Source: an uncultured Verrucomicrobiota bacterium
Lineage (GTDB): Bacteria > Verrucomicrobiota > Kiritimatiellia > CAIVKH01
Direction of reading: 5' to 3'
Assembly (NCBI GenBank): GCA_937996795.1
Contig: CALKUH010000005.1
Location: 1 to 14,811, forward strand
DNA: 14,811 nucleotides
In this document: positions 1-8,249 of the stretch, piece after piece
Numbering within the stretch: the first letter of the stretch is position 1
How the letters are laid out: every line of letters begins with the position of its first letter
The notes under the pieces: generated by a model
The model's input: only the letters and a program-made list of their open reading frames with translations
The model's database searches: none
What the model was told of the DNA's origin: nothing
Position numbers and translations under genes: made by a program

Positions 1-2438
1 GCGACGTGGACCGTGGGTGAGGAGGCGGTGACGGACTGCAGGACCAGGTCGATGGCCGGGGCCGGGGTGAAGTTGAGGAAGATGTCGCCGCTGCTCTCGC
101 TGACGGAGAACGTGCCTTCGTAGGTGTTCGGCACGAAGTCGTTGGTGCGCACGGCGAACTTGCTGGCGCTGAACCCCGACACGGTGCCCGCGTTCACGAT
201 CAGCCAGCTCTCGCTGTCAAATCCGCTGAAGCCCGGCAGGTTGGCGCTCGCGTAGGTCAAGCTGATCGTCACCACCCCGGACCCCATGGCCACCGTCCCC
301 GCGCCGCTGTTCACGTTGAGGATGTCCCAATCCACGCCCTGAACGCCCGCCGCGTTGGTCATTTCAATGGTCAGACGGCCCGAATTCAGTGTGAGCGGGC
401 CGGTGAGGCGCCGGTTGCCAATCGGGCCGGTCCCGTCGGGGCTCAAGTTGCCGCCGCTCAGCGTAATCGTGCTGACCGACCCCGTGCCCGATAGCGTGCC
501 ACCGGCGACAATGATCGGGAGGGCCGTCTGGTTTACATTGATGCTCATGGTGCCATTGCTGACAATCAGCGAGCCGCCGCCAAGGGAAACGCGGTTGTTG
601 CCCGTAAAGGCCGCGAGGCCGGACCCCACCTTCACGACGTTGCCGCCCGTGCCGGTGACAAATCCGTTGTAGTCGTTGCTATCCCGGTCGTCCGTGCCGA
701 CCGTGAGCGTGTTGCCGCCGATCAACACGTTGCCACTGCCGTTCCCGTCCAGGGATCCGATGGTGACATCATATCCGTTGAGGTCGACCGTCGTCGCGGC
801 GTAGAGGCGCGCGTTGAGGCCGAACGGCCCACTCACGCCGGGCACGCTGGCCACTCCGGCCCGAAGCGTGCCCGCGCTCGCCGTGATCAGATTGGTAAAC
901 GTGTTGTTGCCCGCCAGCACAAGCGTGCCGGGTCCCGTTTTGGTGAGTTCGCCCCTGTTCGTAATCGTTCCGCTGAGTGTAAGCGCACTGGAGGCGTTGG
1001 TGACCTCGAAAATGCCGCGCAGCCCGAAGAGGTCGAATGGCTTCGTGCTGCTGGCCGTGCCGCCCAGATATTTCAGCGTCGCGATCGAGCTGCCAATCGT
1101 GGCGCCCATGCGAACCTCCTGGGCGCTATTGCCCAGCGGACCATTGGCGCTCGCGTTGTTCACCACTTCCACAGCAGCCGTGCCGATGCTGATCGTCATG
1201 CGTCCGGTAAACGTGTTGGTGCCGCGGATCAACAGCGTGCCGGGGCCGATCTTGTCCAGTTGCCCGCCGCCGGACACCGTGTTGTTTAGCGTCAGTGTAT
1301 TGGCGCCGTTGGTCACGTTGAACCGCCCGCCGCCGCCACCGCTGCTGGCCATGGTGAACAAGCGGTCCGTCGCGGAAGCCGTCGTGCCGGTCAGCATCAA
1401 CGTGCCGAACAAACTCGCGCCGCCCATGGTGATGACGTTCGTGCTGTTGCCCAGCGGGCCGGTCGTATTCTGGTTGTTCGCATTGGTCACGCTCAACGTT
1501 CCCTGCTCAATGAACAACTTCGAGCGGTATGTGTTTGGTCCATCGAGAATCAACGTGCCATTGCCGGTTTTGGTGAATTCGTGCAGGTAAAGATTGTCGT
1601 TGGTGATGTTGCCGCCAATGGTCAGGGCATTTGCCTGCACATCCACGCTCAGATCCGTGGTCATGGTCACGCGCCCCGCGCCCATGTTCAAGCTGCGCGT
1701 GCCCGTGAAGACGACGTCGGTGTTCCACGTCTGTGGGTTGCCCGCAACGGTGACCGCCCCCGTGGAGTTGTTGTCGATCGTGCCGCCGTTGAGGATGAAC
1801 GTGTTGTTGGCGTTGCCCAGCGCATTTGCGTGGTTGATGTTCAGCGTGCCGCCGTTCAGCGTGACCGTATTGCCCACGCCGCCATACGCGTTGGCCGTGT
1901 CGAAGGTGTAGGTCCCGGTTCCATTCAACGCGAGATTCTTGCCCGCGCCCTCGAGACGGCCTTCGGAGGAAGCCGCGCCGTCGGAAAGCCAGAGGGTGTT
2001 TCCATCACCCACGAGGATGCTGACATCCGTGGTCGCACCGCCAAGGATGACGGACGCCCGGCCCCGGCTGCCCGCGGTATCACCCACGCGGAAGACGGCG
2101 CCCGTGCCGATTACGGTAATGGCATTCGTCACGCCTCCGAGCCCGGTCTGGTTGAACGTGACGGACCAGTTTTCGTAGGGCCCGGCGGCGTCTGAGGCGA
2201 GCACATACGTGCCGCCGGCGTTGAGTCGAACCGTGATGGAATCAGCGGCAAGGTCGGCATTCAGTGTGGACGTGCCGGTGGTGACTCTAAATACCCAATT
2301 GGTTGTGAGTAGGGGGCCGTTGGGCTGCCAGCCGGTGTTCACATGCCAATTTCCGCCGTTCGTACGCGGATTACCGAACGCCGAAAACACGACGCCGAAG
2401 ACACCAGCCGCAACCGCAATCGTCTTGAACGAATTCAT
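1..2438 (-). CDS. Secreted protein with autotransporter-associated beta-strand (PATR) repeats, C-terminus beyond window edge
   Basis: One open frame runs without a stop from the ATG at 2438 to the window's left edge, giving 812 codons of an incomplete protein. The N-terminus (MNSFKTIAVAAGVFGVVFSA) is a signal peptide with a Lys at residue 5, a hydrophobic core, and likely cleavage near residues 20-22. The mature part is Gly/Thr/Asn-rich and low in charge. It holds at least three copies of the PATR pattern, K-T-G-x-G-T-L-x-L-x-G-x-N-T-(Y/F), near residues 290, 400 and 500. Each is followed by a GTL-type strand and, for two of them, a GPLGNS segment. This family forms parallel beta-helix passenger-like stalks that are exported and often surface-bound. 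From about residue 790 the character changes (APAIDLVLQSVTASSPTV), suggesting a CARDB-like or other Ig-like domain past the edge. No outer-membrane barrel or sorting signal can be seen, as the C-terminus is missing. A GGGGTGGTGAT stretch precedes the start. Confidence 0.88.
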   Translation of the reverse strand, partial: MNSFKTIAVAAGVFGVVFSAFGNPRTNGGNWHVNTGWQPNGPLLTTNWVFRVTTGTSTLNADLAADSITVRLNAGGTYVLASDAAGPYENWSVTFNQTGLGGVTNAITVIGTGAVFRVGDTAGSRGRASVILGGATTDVSILVGDGNTLWLSDGAASSEGRLEGAGKNLALNGTGTYTFDTANAYGGVGNTVTLNGGTLNINHANALGNANNTFILNGGTIDNNSTGAVTVAGNPQTWNTDVVFTGTRSLNMGAGRVTMTTDLSVDVQANALTIGGNITNDNLYLHEFTKTGNGTLILDGPNTYRSKLFIEQGTLSVTNANNQNTTGPLGNSTNVITMGGASLFGTLMLTGTTASATDRLFTMASSGGGGGRFNVTNGANTLTLNNTVSGGGQLDKIGPGTLLIRGTNTFTGRMTISIGTAAVEVVNNASANGPLGNSAQEVRMGATIGSSIATLKYLGGTASSTKPFDLFGLRGIFEVTNASSALTLSGTITNRGELTKTGPGTLVLAGNNTFTNLITASAGTLRAGVASVPGVSGPFGLNARLYAATTVDLNGYDVTIGSLDGNGSGNVLIGGNTLTVGTDDRDSNDYNGFVTGTGGNVVKVGSGLAAFTGNNRVSLGGGSLIVSNGTMSINVNQTALPIIVAGGTLSGTGSVSTITLSGGNLSPDGTGPIGNRRLTGPLTLNSGRLTIEMTNAAGVQGVDWDILNVNSGAGTVAMGSGVVTISLTYASANLPGFSGFDSESWLIVNAGTVSGFSASKFAVRTNDFVPNTYEGTFSVSESSGDIFLNFTPAPAIDLVLQSVTASSPTVHV

Positions 2439-2708
2439 AGATCACCACCCCAAAATTGCCGGGCATTCGCGGGGTCACGATCACGCTTGACACGGCCCCT
2501 TCTCCACCCCGCAAGGTCGCCCACAAAATTCAACCCCATCCCCTCATCCATGAACACCAAATGACTTAAATCGTTTGATGGCACTTCCTCCTCAAGTGAT
2601 ACGGGATTGTGAGGCATGCGTAAAAGGGAAATTTGATGCAATTTTATTTCAATTACAAAAAGGTAAAATGCCAGCCAATTCAGATATTATTACGCCTCTC
2701 TGATCTAT

Positions 2709-2728
2709 TTTGATTATTTGCAATCAAA
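2709..2728. repeat. Perfect palindrome TTTGATT-N6-AATCAAA
   Basis: Seven-base arms TTTGATT (2709-2715) and AATCAAA (2722-2728) flank a six-base centre, ATTTGC. There is no T-tract typical of a terminator, and the AT-rich two-arm shape is more like a dimeric repressor operator. It lies between the GH36 stop and the PATR start, about 60 bases upstream of a possible -10 box for the PATR gene. The binding protein is unknown. Confidence 0.5.
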
Positions 2729-2744
2729 CGCGCGCACCGGCACA

Positions 2745-2765
2745 TGCGCTGACTTTATCAGCGCA
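2745..2765. repeat. Perfect 8-bp inverted repeat TGCGCTGA-N5-TCAGCGCA
   Basis: The arms TGCGCTGA (2745-2752) and TCAGCGCA (2758-2765) are fully complementary around CTTTA. As RNA this is a stable GC-rich hairpin. No U-tract follows on either strand, so it is either a weak or Rho-assisted terminator for the GH36 gene (134 bases past its stop) or a protein-binding site beside the AT palindrome at 2709-2728. Confidence 0.5.
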
Positions 2766-2898
2766 CGGCATAAGTAGGCAGTCAGGCCCCTTTGTGGTCG
2801 GCGTAAGGATGTTGTCAGTCCTCCACACCCTGTGTGTGGCCACGAAGCGTGCGGAACGGAGTCGGCCATCATTGAATCACGGATGGCGAATCCACTGA

Positions 2899-5052
2899 CT
2901 ACGCTTTGCGCAGCAGGAATGCCGCGCCGGTGAAATCGGAAGACATACGGATGCGCAGGGATTCCGCGCAACGCGCGACGTCCTCATCACCGTACGTCGC
3001 ATCCAGGCGCCAGGCGCCCGCCGGAAGCGGAAGATCCATCACTTCCGGGCGCGGGCCCGCGAAGGCATGCGCCACGACCAGCGCCTCGGTGGCGGTGTGG
3101 CGGATGACGGCCTGCCAGCCGCGCGGCTCGTTCCAGTTGAGGCCCATGTCGCGCACGAGTCGGCTGCGCCCGTCGCGGATGACCGGCGCCGCGGCCGCGT
3201 AAAACGCCTGGGCGCGTTTGACTTCGCCGACCTGCTCGTCGGACAGCGCGTGGAAATCGCCCGACAGGGCCATGCGCCCGAGCATCGTCGCGGCGAGGCC
3301 GTACCGCATGCGCTGGAGGGAATCGGTCGCGTGGAGCACGCACCAGACTTGCGACTGGCGCGGAAGGATCAGCCGGTGCAGGTTCGCCGCTACAATGGGA
3401 ATCGAAACCGTTTCGTGCGCGTCCGAAAACGACCCCATCGCGCAGAGGGCCATGAACGAGGGTTCCAGCCGGTGTCCGCCGGAGGAGCAGTTCTCGATCA
3501 ACAGGCCGGGGACCTCGCGCCGCAACCGGCGCACGAAAGCCTGCACCGCCTCGAGGTGCTGGCGCAGGCCCTCGCCGGGCGATTCGGCGCCGTCCACGCC
3601 GGACGGCAGCGAATCGTTGTAGTCGATCTTGAGATAGCCGAACCCGTCATCACGCAACCGCGCGACGAGTTTTTGCATCAGGTGCTCGACGACCTCGGGC
3701 TTGCGCAGATCGAGGAAATGACGGTTGCCCACCTGCACGACTTCGCCATGCCGGCGGAGATGCAGAGCGTCCCGGTCGAACGCCGCGGACCCCTTGTTGC
3801 AGACCTCCCACTCGAACCACACGCCGGGAACCAGCCCGTGGCTGCGGATGCCCGCAGCGGCCGCAGCCAGGCCGTTCGGAAACTTCGCCGTGTCCACCAC
3901 CCAATCGCCGTTGCTCTGGATGCCCTGCCCTTCAGGCTTGGCGGCCCACCCGTCGTCGATCACGAGGAACCGCGTCGGCGTGTCCGCCAGCCGCGCCGCC
4001 AGCGCCTCGATGTTCTGCTGGGTCGGACTGCCCCACGACGTGCACCACTCGTTAAACACCATTGGCAATTCGCGTTCGACGGCGGGCTGCTGTTCGACCG
4101 CCGGGACCTGGGCCGCCGTGAGCGCGTGGCACAGGTCGTCGAGATCGCCCCGCACCGTCGCGAGGATCGCCGGCGGCGTGGAGAACGACGCGCCCGGCGC
4201 GATGGTTTTCCACCACTCGCCGAAATCGCGACTCGGCAATCCGCCCGACAGCGTCACGCGGTCCTTCACGCGGGAGAGTTCCAGATGCCACGAACCCGGC
4301 GCGTGGAGTTGGGCGCCCCACCACACATTAACGCCGCGATCCTCCAGCGCGACCCACGGGAAAAAGCCGCGCACGGGAAGCGACCCCACCTGGCCGAAGC
4401 GCTCGGTGCGACGGCCCACGCCGATCCACGGGCGCTCCAACGCCAACGCCTCCAACGACAGGGCCTCGTGCCGACCCTCGGCGCTCCAGGCTGAACGCAT
4501 CCGGTGCGCGTACAACTGTTCCGGCGCTTCGCCGGCGTGGAACGGCGTGATCCCGCCAAGGGAGAAGGACGGCAGGTATTCCAGGGTGACCGGCTCGGGG
4601 GTCGGATTGTGGAATTCGACATGGACCAGGAAAAAGGGATCCGCCGCGCGGGCGCGCACCACATGGCGGAGCAGGAAGCCGCGTTCATGCTGGAGGTCCG
4701 TGACGAATTCCACAACGCCCTCCGGCGACTCGCGGCGCTGGTGCGCCTTCAGCGAAAGACCTGAAAGATCCACCGCCCCGCGCAGGGAACGGCCGATCTG
4801 GTGCCCGCCCGCTTCAGGGCTGCCGGCCCGCTTGAACTGCACCAGCCATTCCGGCTGATGCGCATATTGCGTCCGCCACTGATCCGGCAGATTGTCGATA
4901 TGCGGGCCCACATCCCGCTCGCGCGGCGCGGCGAGTTGACCTGCCAGCGCCGCGGGGAAAACCGTGAACTCCACGATGTTCGTCCGGGCGCACCGCGAAA
5001 AGCGGAAGAGGGTTTCGCCAACAGCATGATCCGTATGGCCGTATTGCAGCAT
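2899..5052 (-). CDS. Alpha-galactosidase, glycoside hydrolase family 36
   Basis: This 717-residue enzyme should release terminal alpha-galactose from oligosaccharides such as melibiose or raffinose. It has no signal peptide, so it acts in the cytoplasm. An N-terminal beta-sandwich region (about 1-310) precedes the (beta/alpha)8 catalytic domain, with VIDDGW at 364-369 and the strand LKIDYN carrying the likely nucleophile Asp477. An ENCSSGG motif at 520-526 follows, then SFSDAHE with likely acid/base Asp544. A C-terminal beta domain closes the protein. These motifs and the length fit GH36. The frame extends upstream to a TTG at 5097, but those 15 codons look non-coding and nearly abut the tRNA. 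The ATG at 5052, with GGGGAG 12 bases upstream, is preferred. The gene begins 54 bases after tRNA-Cys on the same strand. No transporter or sugar regulator sits next to it. The exact substrate is inferred from the family only. Confidence 0.9.
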   Translation of the reverse strand: MLQYGHTDHAVGETLFRFSRCARTNIVEFTVFPAALAGQLAAPRERDVGPHIDNLPDQWRTQYAHQPEWLVQFKRAGSPEAGGHQIGRSLRGAVDLSGLSLKAHQRRESPEGVVEFVTDLQHERGFLLRHVVRARAADPFFLVHVEFHNPTPEPVTLEYLPSFSLGGITPFHAGEAPEQLYAHRMRSAWSAEGRHEALSLEALALERPWIGVGRRTERFGQVGSLPVRGFFPWVALEDRGVNVWWGAQLHAPGSWHLELSRVKDRVTLSGGLPSRDFGEWWKTIAPGASFSTPPAILATVRGDLDDLCHALTAAQVPAVEQQPAVERELPMVFNEWCTSWGSPTQQNIEALAARLADTPTRFLVIDDGWAAKPEGQGIQSNGDWVVDTAKFPNGLAAAAAGIRSHGLVPGVWFEWEVCNKGSAAFDRDALHLRRHGEVVQVGNRHFLDLRKPEVVEHLMQKLVARLRDDGFGYLKIDYNDSLPSGVDGAESPGEGLRQHLEAVQAFVRRLRREVPGLLIENCSSGGHRLEPSFMALCAMGSFSDAHETVSIPIVAANLHRLILPRQSQVWCVLHATDSLQRMRYGLAATMLGRMALSGDFHALSDEQVGEVKRAQAFYAAAAPVIRDGRSRLVRDMGLNWNEPRGWQAVIRHTATEALVVAHAFAGPRPEVMDLPLPAGAWRLDATYGDEDVARCAESLRIRMSSDFTGAAFLLRKA

Positions 5053-5072
5053 GGGTGACGCATTCTCCCCGC

Positions 5073-5096
5073 TGTCCCGGCCCCCAAATCCGGACA
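5073..5096 (-). terminator. Bulged stem-loop between tRNA-Cys and the alpha-galactosidase gene
   Basis: On the minus strand TGTCCGG pairs with CCGGGACA around a nine-base loop, giving seven base pairs with one bulged G. It starts 10 bases after the tRNA's CCA. No U-tract follows, so it is either a weak terminator or a structure used in 3' processing of the tRNA, with part of the transcription reading into the GH36 gene. Confidence 0.3.
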
Positions 5097-5106
5097 ACGA
5101 AAACGA

Positions 5107-5181
5107 TGGAGGCGCGGGTGGGAATCGAACCCACGAATAGAGGTTTTGCAGACCTCCGCCTTACCACTTGGCTACCGCGCC
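5107..5181 (-). tRNA. tRNA-Cys (anticodon GCA), CCA encoded
   Basis: The minus strand folds as a full cloverleaf. The acceptor stem is GGCGCGG/CCGCGCC, and the D arm contains AAGTGGTAAGGC. The anticodon stem-loop is GAGGT-CTGCAAA-ACCTC, with GCA at the loop centre. The T arm is TGGG-TTCGAAT-CCCA. The discriminator base is U, as expected for bacterial tRNA-Cys, and the terminal CCA is encoded in the DNA. The length is 75 bases including CCA. Confidence 0.97.
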
Positions 5182-5197
5182 GCAAAGCGAGGCGAAG

Positions 5198-5226
5198 GTG
5201 ATACGATACCACGCGGCAGACGGCAA
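5198..5226 (-). promoter_or_regulatory. Candidate sigma70-type promoter for tRNA-Cys
   Basis: On the minus strand TTGCCG (5226-5221) and TATCAC (5203-5198) are 17 bases apart. The expected transcript start near 5191 is about 10 bases before the mature tRNA, a normal leader for a tRNA gene. Confidence 0.4.
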
Positions 5227-5266
5227 TCCAGTTTTTCGCAAACGGCGGGTTTGCCGCAGCCTGCTG

Positions 5267-5295
5267 CTGACTTTGCGGGGGTCATCCCATAGACT
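5267..5295 (+). promoter_or_regulatory. Candidate sigma70-type promoter for the lipoprotein gene
   Basis: CTGACT (5267-5272) and TAGACT (5290-5295) are exactly 17 bases apart. The expected start near 5302 leaves only about 10 bases before the chosen GTG at 5312, where no Shine-Dalgarno sequence is visible. Translation from a near-leaderless message is possible. Confidence 0.45.
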
Positions 5296-5311
5296 GCGCC
5301 CAAGAACCCGC

Positions 5312-5995
5312 GTGCCACCTTCACTGTTCATACGATTCTGGCCGGGCCTCGCCCTGTTGTCCGCGTGCAGTCACCTGCCGGCGGATCTCTCCACGTTTTC
5401 CCATCCGCCGGCGCCATCCTCCGCCTCGCTGGAGTCCGCCGAAGATCGCGCGAAGCCGCGAAAAATCATCCTGCTGGAGAGCCCGCGCCACCTGCAGACG
5501 GAATCGGTCTACCCCCCGATGATGACCCGGCAGAAGCTGGTATGGGGCGGCGACGGCATGGAGTGGCACATGCGCTTCCCCTCCCGGCGTTACGCCTACG
5601 CCACGTTTGTGTTGAAACGTCCGATCGATCTCGCGTCCTACCGGAATGAAATGCGGCTGGTCTTCCGGATCCGGCCCGCGCGGCTCGCCGGCTTCCTCTC
5701 CATCGCGCTGCTCGACCGCCCGGTCAGCGGCCCCCCCGCGCTGTCGGACGTGTGGCTGCTCGACGTCGCGCCGCCCAGCGGCGATGGGTGGACCACGGTG
5801 AGCATTCCGCTGTCGTCGTTTCCCAGCGGGACCCTGGCCGATGCGATGGCGGCGGAGGCCGATGTGGAGACGCCCGCCGGGATCCACCGCGACCTCGACT
5901 GGTCGCGCATCCAGGAAATTCGCTTCGTCAGCCAGGGCGGACGCATCCCCTCGGAGGACATCCTCGTGCGCGACCTGCGCATCCAGCGCCTCTGA
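5312..5995 (+). CDS. Small lipoprotein, jelly-roll (CBM-like) candidate
   Basis: This 227-residue protein of unknown role begins with a lipoprotein signal peptide. Residues 1-19 (MPPSLFIRFWPGLALLSAC) end in the lipobox LSAC with the lipidated Cys19. Ser at +2 would favour outer-membrane sorting by the E. coli rule. A Pro/Ser-rich linker follows to about residue 45. The rest alternates short beta strands, including WTTVSIPLSSF and DLDWSRIQEIRFV. These resemble the strand pattern of CBM11-like/galactose-binding jelly rolls, but no diagnostic residue proves sugar binding. The frame stays open upstream into the tRNA gene, which cannot be real. GTG 5312 is chosen because it gives a textbook lipoprotein signal and sits just after the promoter at 5267-5295. 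Confidence 0.7.
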   Translation: MPPSLFIRFWPGLALLSACSHLPADLSTFSHPPAPSSASLESAEDRAKPRKIILLESPRHLQTESVYPPMMTRQKLVWGGDGMEWHMRFPSRRYAYATFVLKRPIDLASYRNEMRLVFRIRPARLAGFLSIALLDRPVSGPPALSDVWLLDVAPPSGDGWTTVSIPLSSFPSGTLADAMAAEADVETPAGIHRDLDWSRIQEIRFVSQGGRIPSEDILVRDLRIQRL

Positions 5996-6043
5996 CCGCC
6001 CTCCAATCGCACTTCATCCTAAAATGAGCTTTCAGCATCGGCT

Positions 6044-6164
6044 GACAGGATCAACGGGATGTACAGGATGGGATTGTGTCCAACAAGGCTTTCACCAATG
6101 GGGTGAAGCATGCGCAGGCTACAACCCGTTTCTCTCCAATCCCGCTTATCCCGTCCATCCCGTC
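6044..6164. repeat. Inverted repeat made of tandem 9-nt ACRGGATNN units
   Basis: The left arm holds three head-to-tail units, ACAGGATCA, ACGGGATGT and ACAGGATGG (6045-6071), followed by GGATTG. The right arm carries three units in the opposite orientation: ATCCCGC (6139-6145), ATCCCGT (6148-6154) and ATCCCGT (6157-6163), preceded by CAAT. The arms can pair into a long imperfect hairpin. The intervening 60 bases contain a smaller hairpin, GCTTTCACC against GGTGAAGC with one bulge. The design recalls REP/BIME-type dispersed intergenic repeats. No transposase is near. Confidence 0.7.
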
Positions 6165-6245
6165 CAAACACTCATTTCAGGTTCATTTTCTGTTGGAGGG
6201 CGCGCGTCACGGGTTGCCGACCGCTCTGTGCACCGCGCTTTGCTC

Positions 6246-6273
6246 TTGCCGCCGCCCGCGCCTTCCGTAACGT
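6246..6273 (+). promoter_or_regulatory. Candidate sigma70-type promoter for ettA
   Basis: TTGCCG (6246-6251) and TAACGT (6268-6273) are 16 bases apart. The predicted start near 6280 leaves a leader of about 18 bases that contains the AAGGAG ribosome-binding site. The -35 box is the same hexamer as in the tRNA-Cys candidate promoter. Confidence 0.4.
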
Positions 6274-6297
6274 TGCGGGCCCGACGAAGGAGTTCCC

Positions 6298-7974
<1,677 letters not shown>

Positions 7975-8038
7975 CCCTCGCTTTTCTTGTGGAATAAAGG
8001 CATTCCAACTGGTAGCCTCAAAAACGGTGGGTTTTCTT

Positions 8039-8233
8039 ATGGGGCAGCAGCAATCATCCAATTCATCGTCCGACGCCACCTCCGAGCCGGAGAGCGCGGA
8101 ACTGATGTACGTGAAGTGTTCCGTGTGCGGCAAGTGGATGGACGTCAAACCGGGACACCTGAACTACATTTCGCACAGCCTGTGCAAGACCTGTTACGAC
8201 AGCGAGATGCGGAAGCTGTCACAAGGCAGCTGA
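8039..8233 (+). CDS. Small zinc-ribbon-like protein (two CxxC pairs)
   Basis: This 64-residue protein has a polar, Ser/Gln-rich N-terminus (residues 1-22) followed by a compact domain. It has two CxxC pairs, CSVC at 27-30 and CKTC at 49-52, with ISHS just before the second pair. Four cysteines so spaced should bind one zinc ion. The core, with a hydrophobic residue before the first pair and SHSLCxxCY at the second, resembles the short Cys-rich modules found at the ends of some bacterial signalling proteins (ICxxC...SHGICxxC). The frame is open back into ettA, but ATG 8039 has GGTGGG eight bases upstream and avoids the overlap. It lies 64 bases downstream of ettA and is tail-to-tail with the phosphatase gene. 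A partner or nucleic-acid-binding role is unknown. Confidence 0.75.
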   Translation: MGQQQSSNSSSDATSEPESAELMYVKCSVCGKWMDVKPGHLNYISHSLCKTCYDSEMRKLSQGS

Positions 8234-8249
8234 CCTGGTTGTTCAGGTC
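8232..8249. terminator. Hairpin spanning both stop codons of a convergent gene pair
   Basis: GACCTG (8232-8237) and CAGGTC (8244-8249) form a perfect six-base stem around GTTGTT. The plus-strand TGA (8231-8233) and the minus-strand TGA (8245-8243) both fall within or at its edge. It may serve as a bidirectional terminator, although no T-tract follows on either side. Confidence 0.35.

Larger units (their letters stand above)
2439..2898. other. Gene-free spacer upstream of the PATR gene
   Basis: No convincing gene lies in these 460 bases. The stretch from about 2560 to 2730 is much richer in A+T than the rest of the window. It carries a -10-like TAAAAT on the minus strand (2646-2641) but no good -35, so a promoter for the PATR gene with a leader near 195 nt is only a guess. 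A purine-rich GAGGAGGAAG on the minus strand (near 2585-2596) has no start codon at useful spacing. Besides the two palindromes listed separately, a short inverted repeat CCACAC/GTGTGG (2822-2838) lies 60 bases past the GH36 stop without a T-tract. Confidence 0.6.
5996..6297. other. Spacer between lipoprotein gene and ettA
   Basis: There is no gene in these 302 bases. They hold a small hairpin TCAGC-ATCG-GCTGA (6032-6045) after the lipoprotein stop, the inverted 9-nt-unit repeat (6044-6164), a candidate ettA promoter, and the ettA ribosome-binding site AAGGAG (6287-6292). The last ends five bases before the ATG. Confidence 0.7.

Noticed and set aside
814..2195. Overlapping plus-strand frames opposite the PATR gene.
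   Set aside because: They are Pro/Val-rich complements of Gly/Thr/Asn-rich repeats. The minus frame gives a signal peptide and regular PATR repeats without a stop.
2435..2641. 68-codon minus-strand frame upstream of the PATR gene whose TGA overlaps the PATR ATG as ATGA.
   Set aside because: The overlap resembles translational coupling, but the frame starts at a TTG without a ribosome-binding site, has no recognisable domain and covers AT-rich spacer. It is more likely leader sequence. Ribosome profiling would settle it.
3067..4494. Long plus-strand frame (475 codons) opposite the alpha-galactosidase.
   Set aside because: It is antisense to a gene with clear GH36 motifs and has an Arg/His/Ala-rich, domain-free translation, as expected from GC-biased third positions.
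7990..8007. Hairpin TGGAAT-N6-ATTCCA after ettA as a terminator.
   Set aside because: The stem is only six weak pairs and no T-tract follows on either strand.
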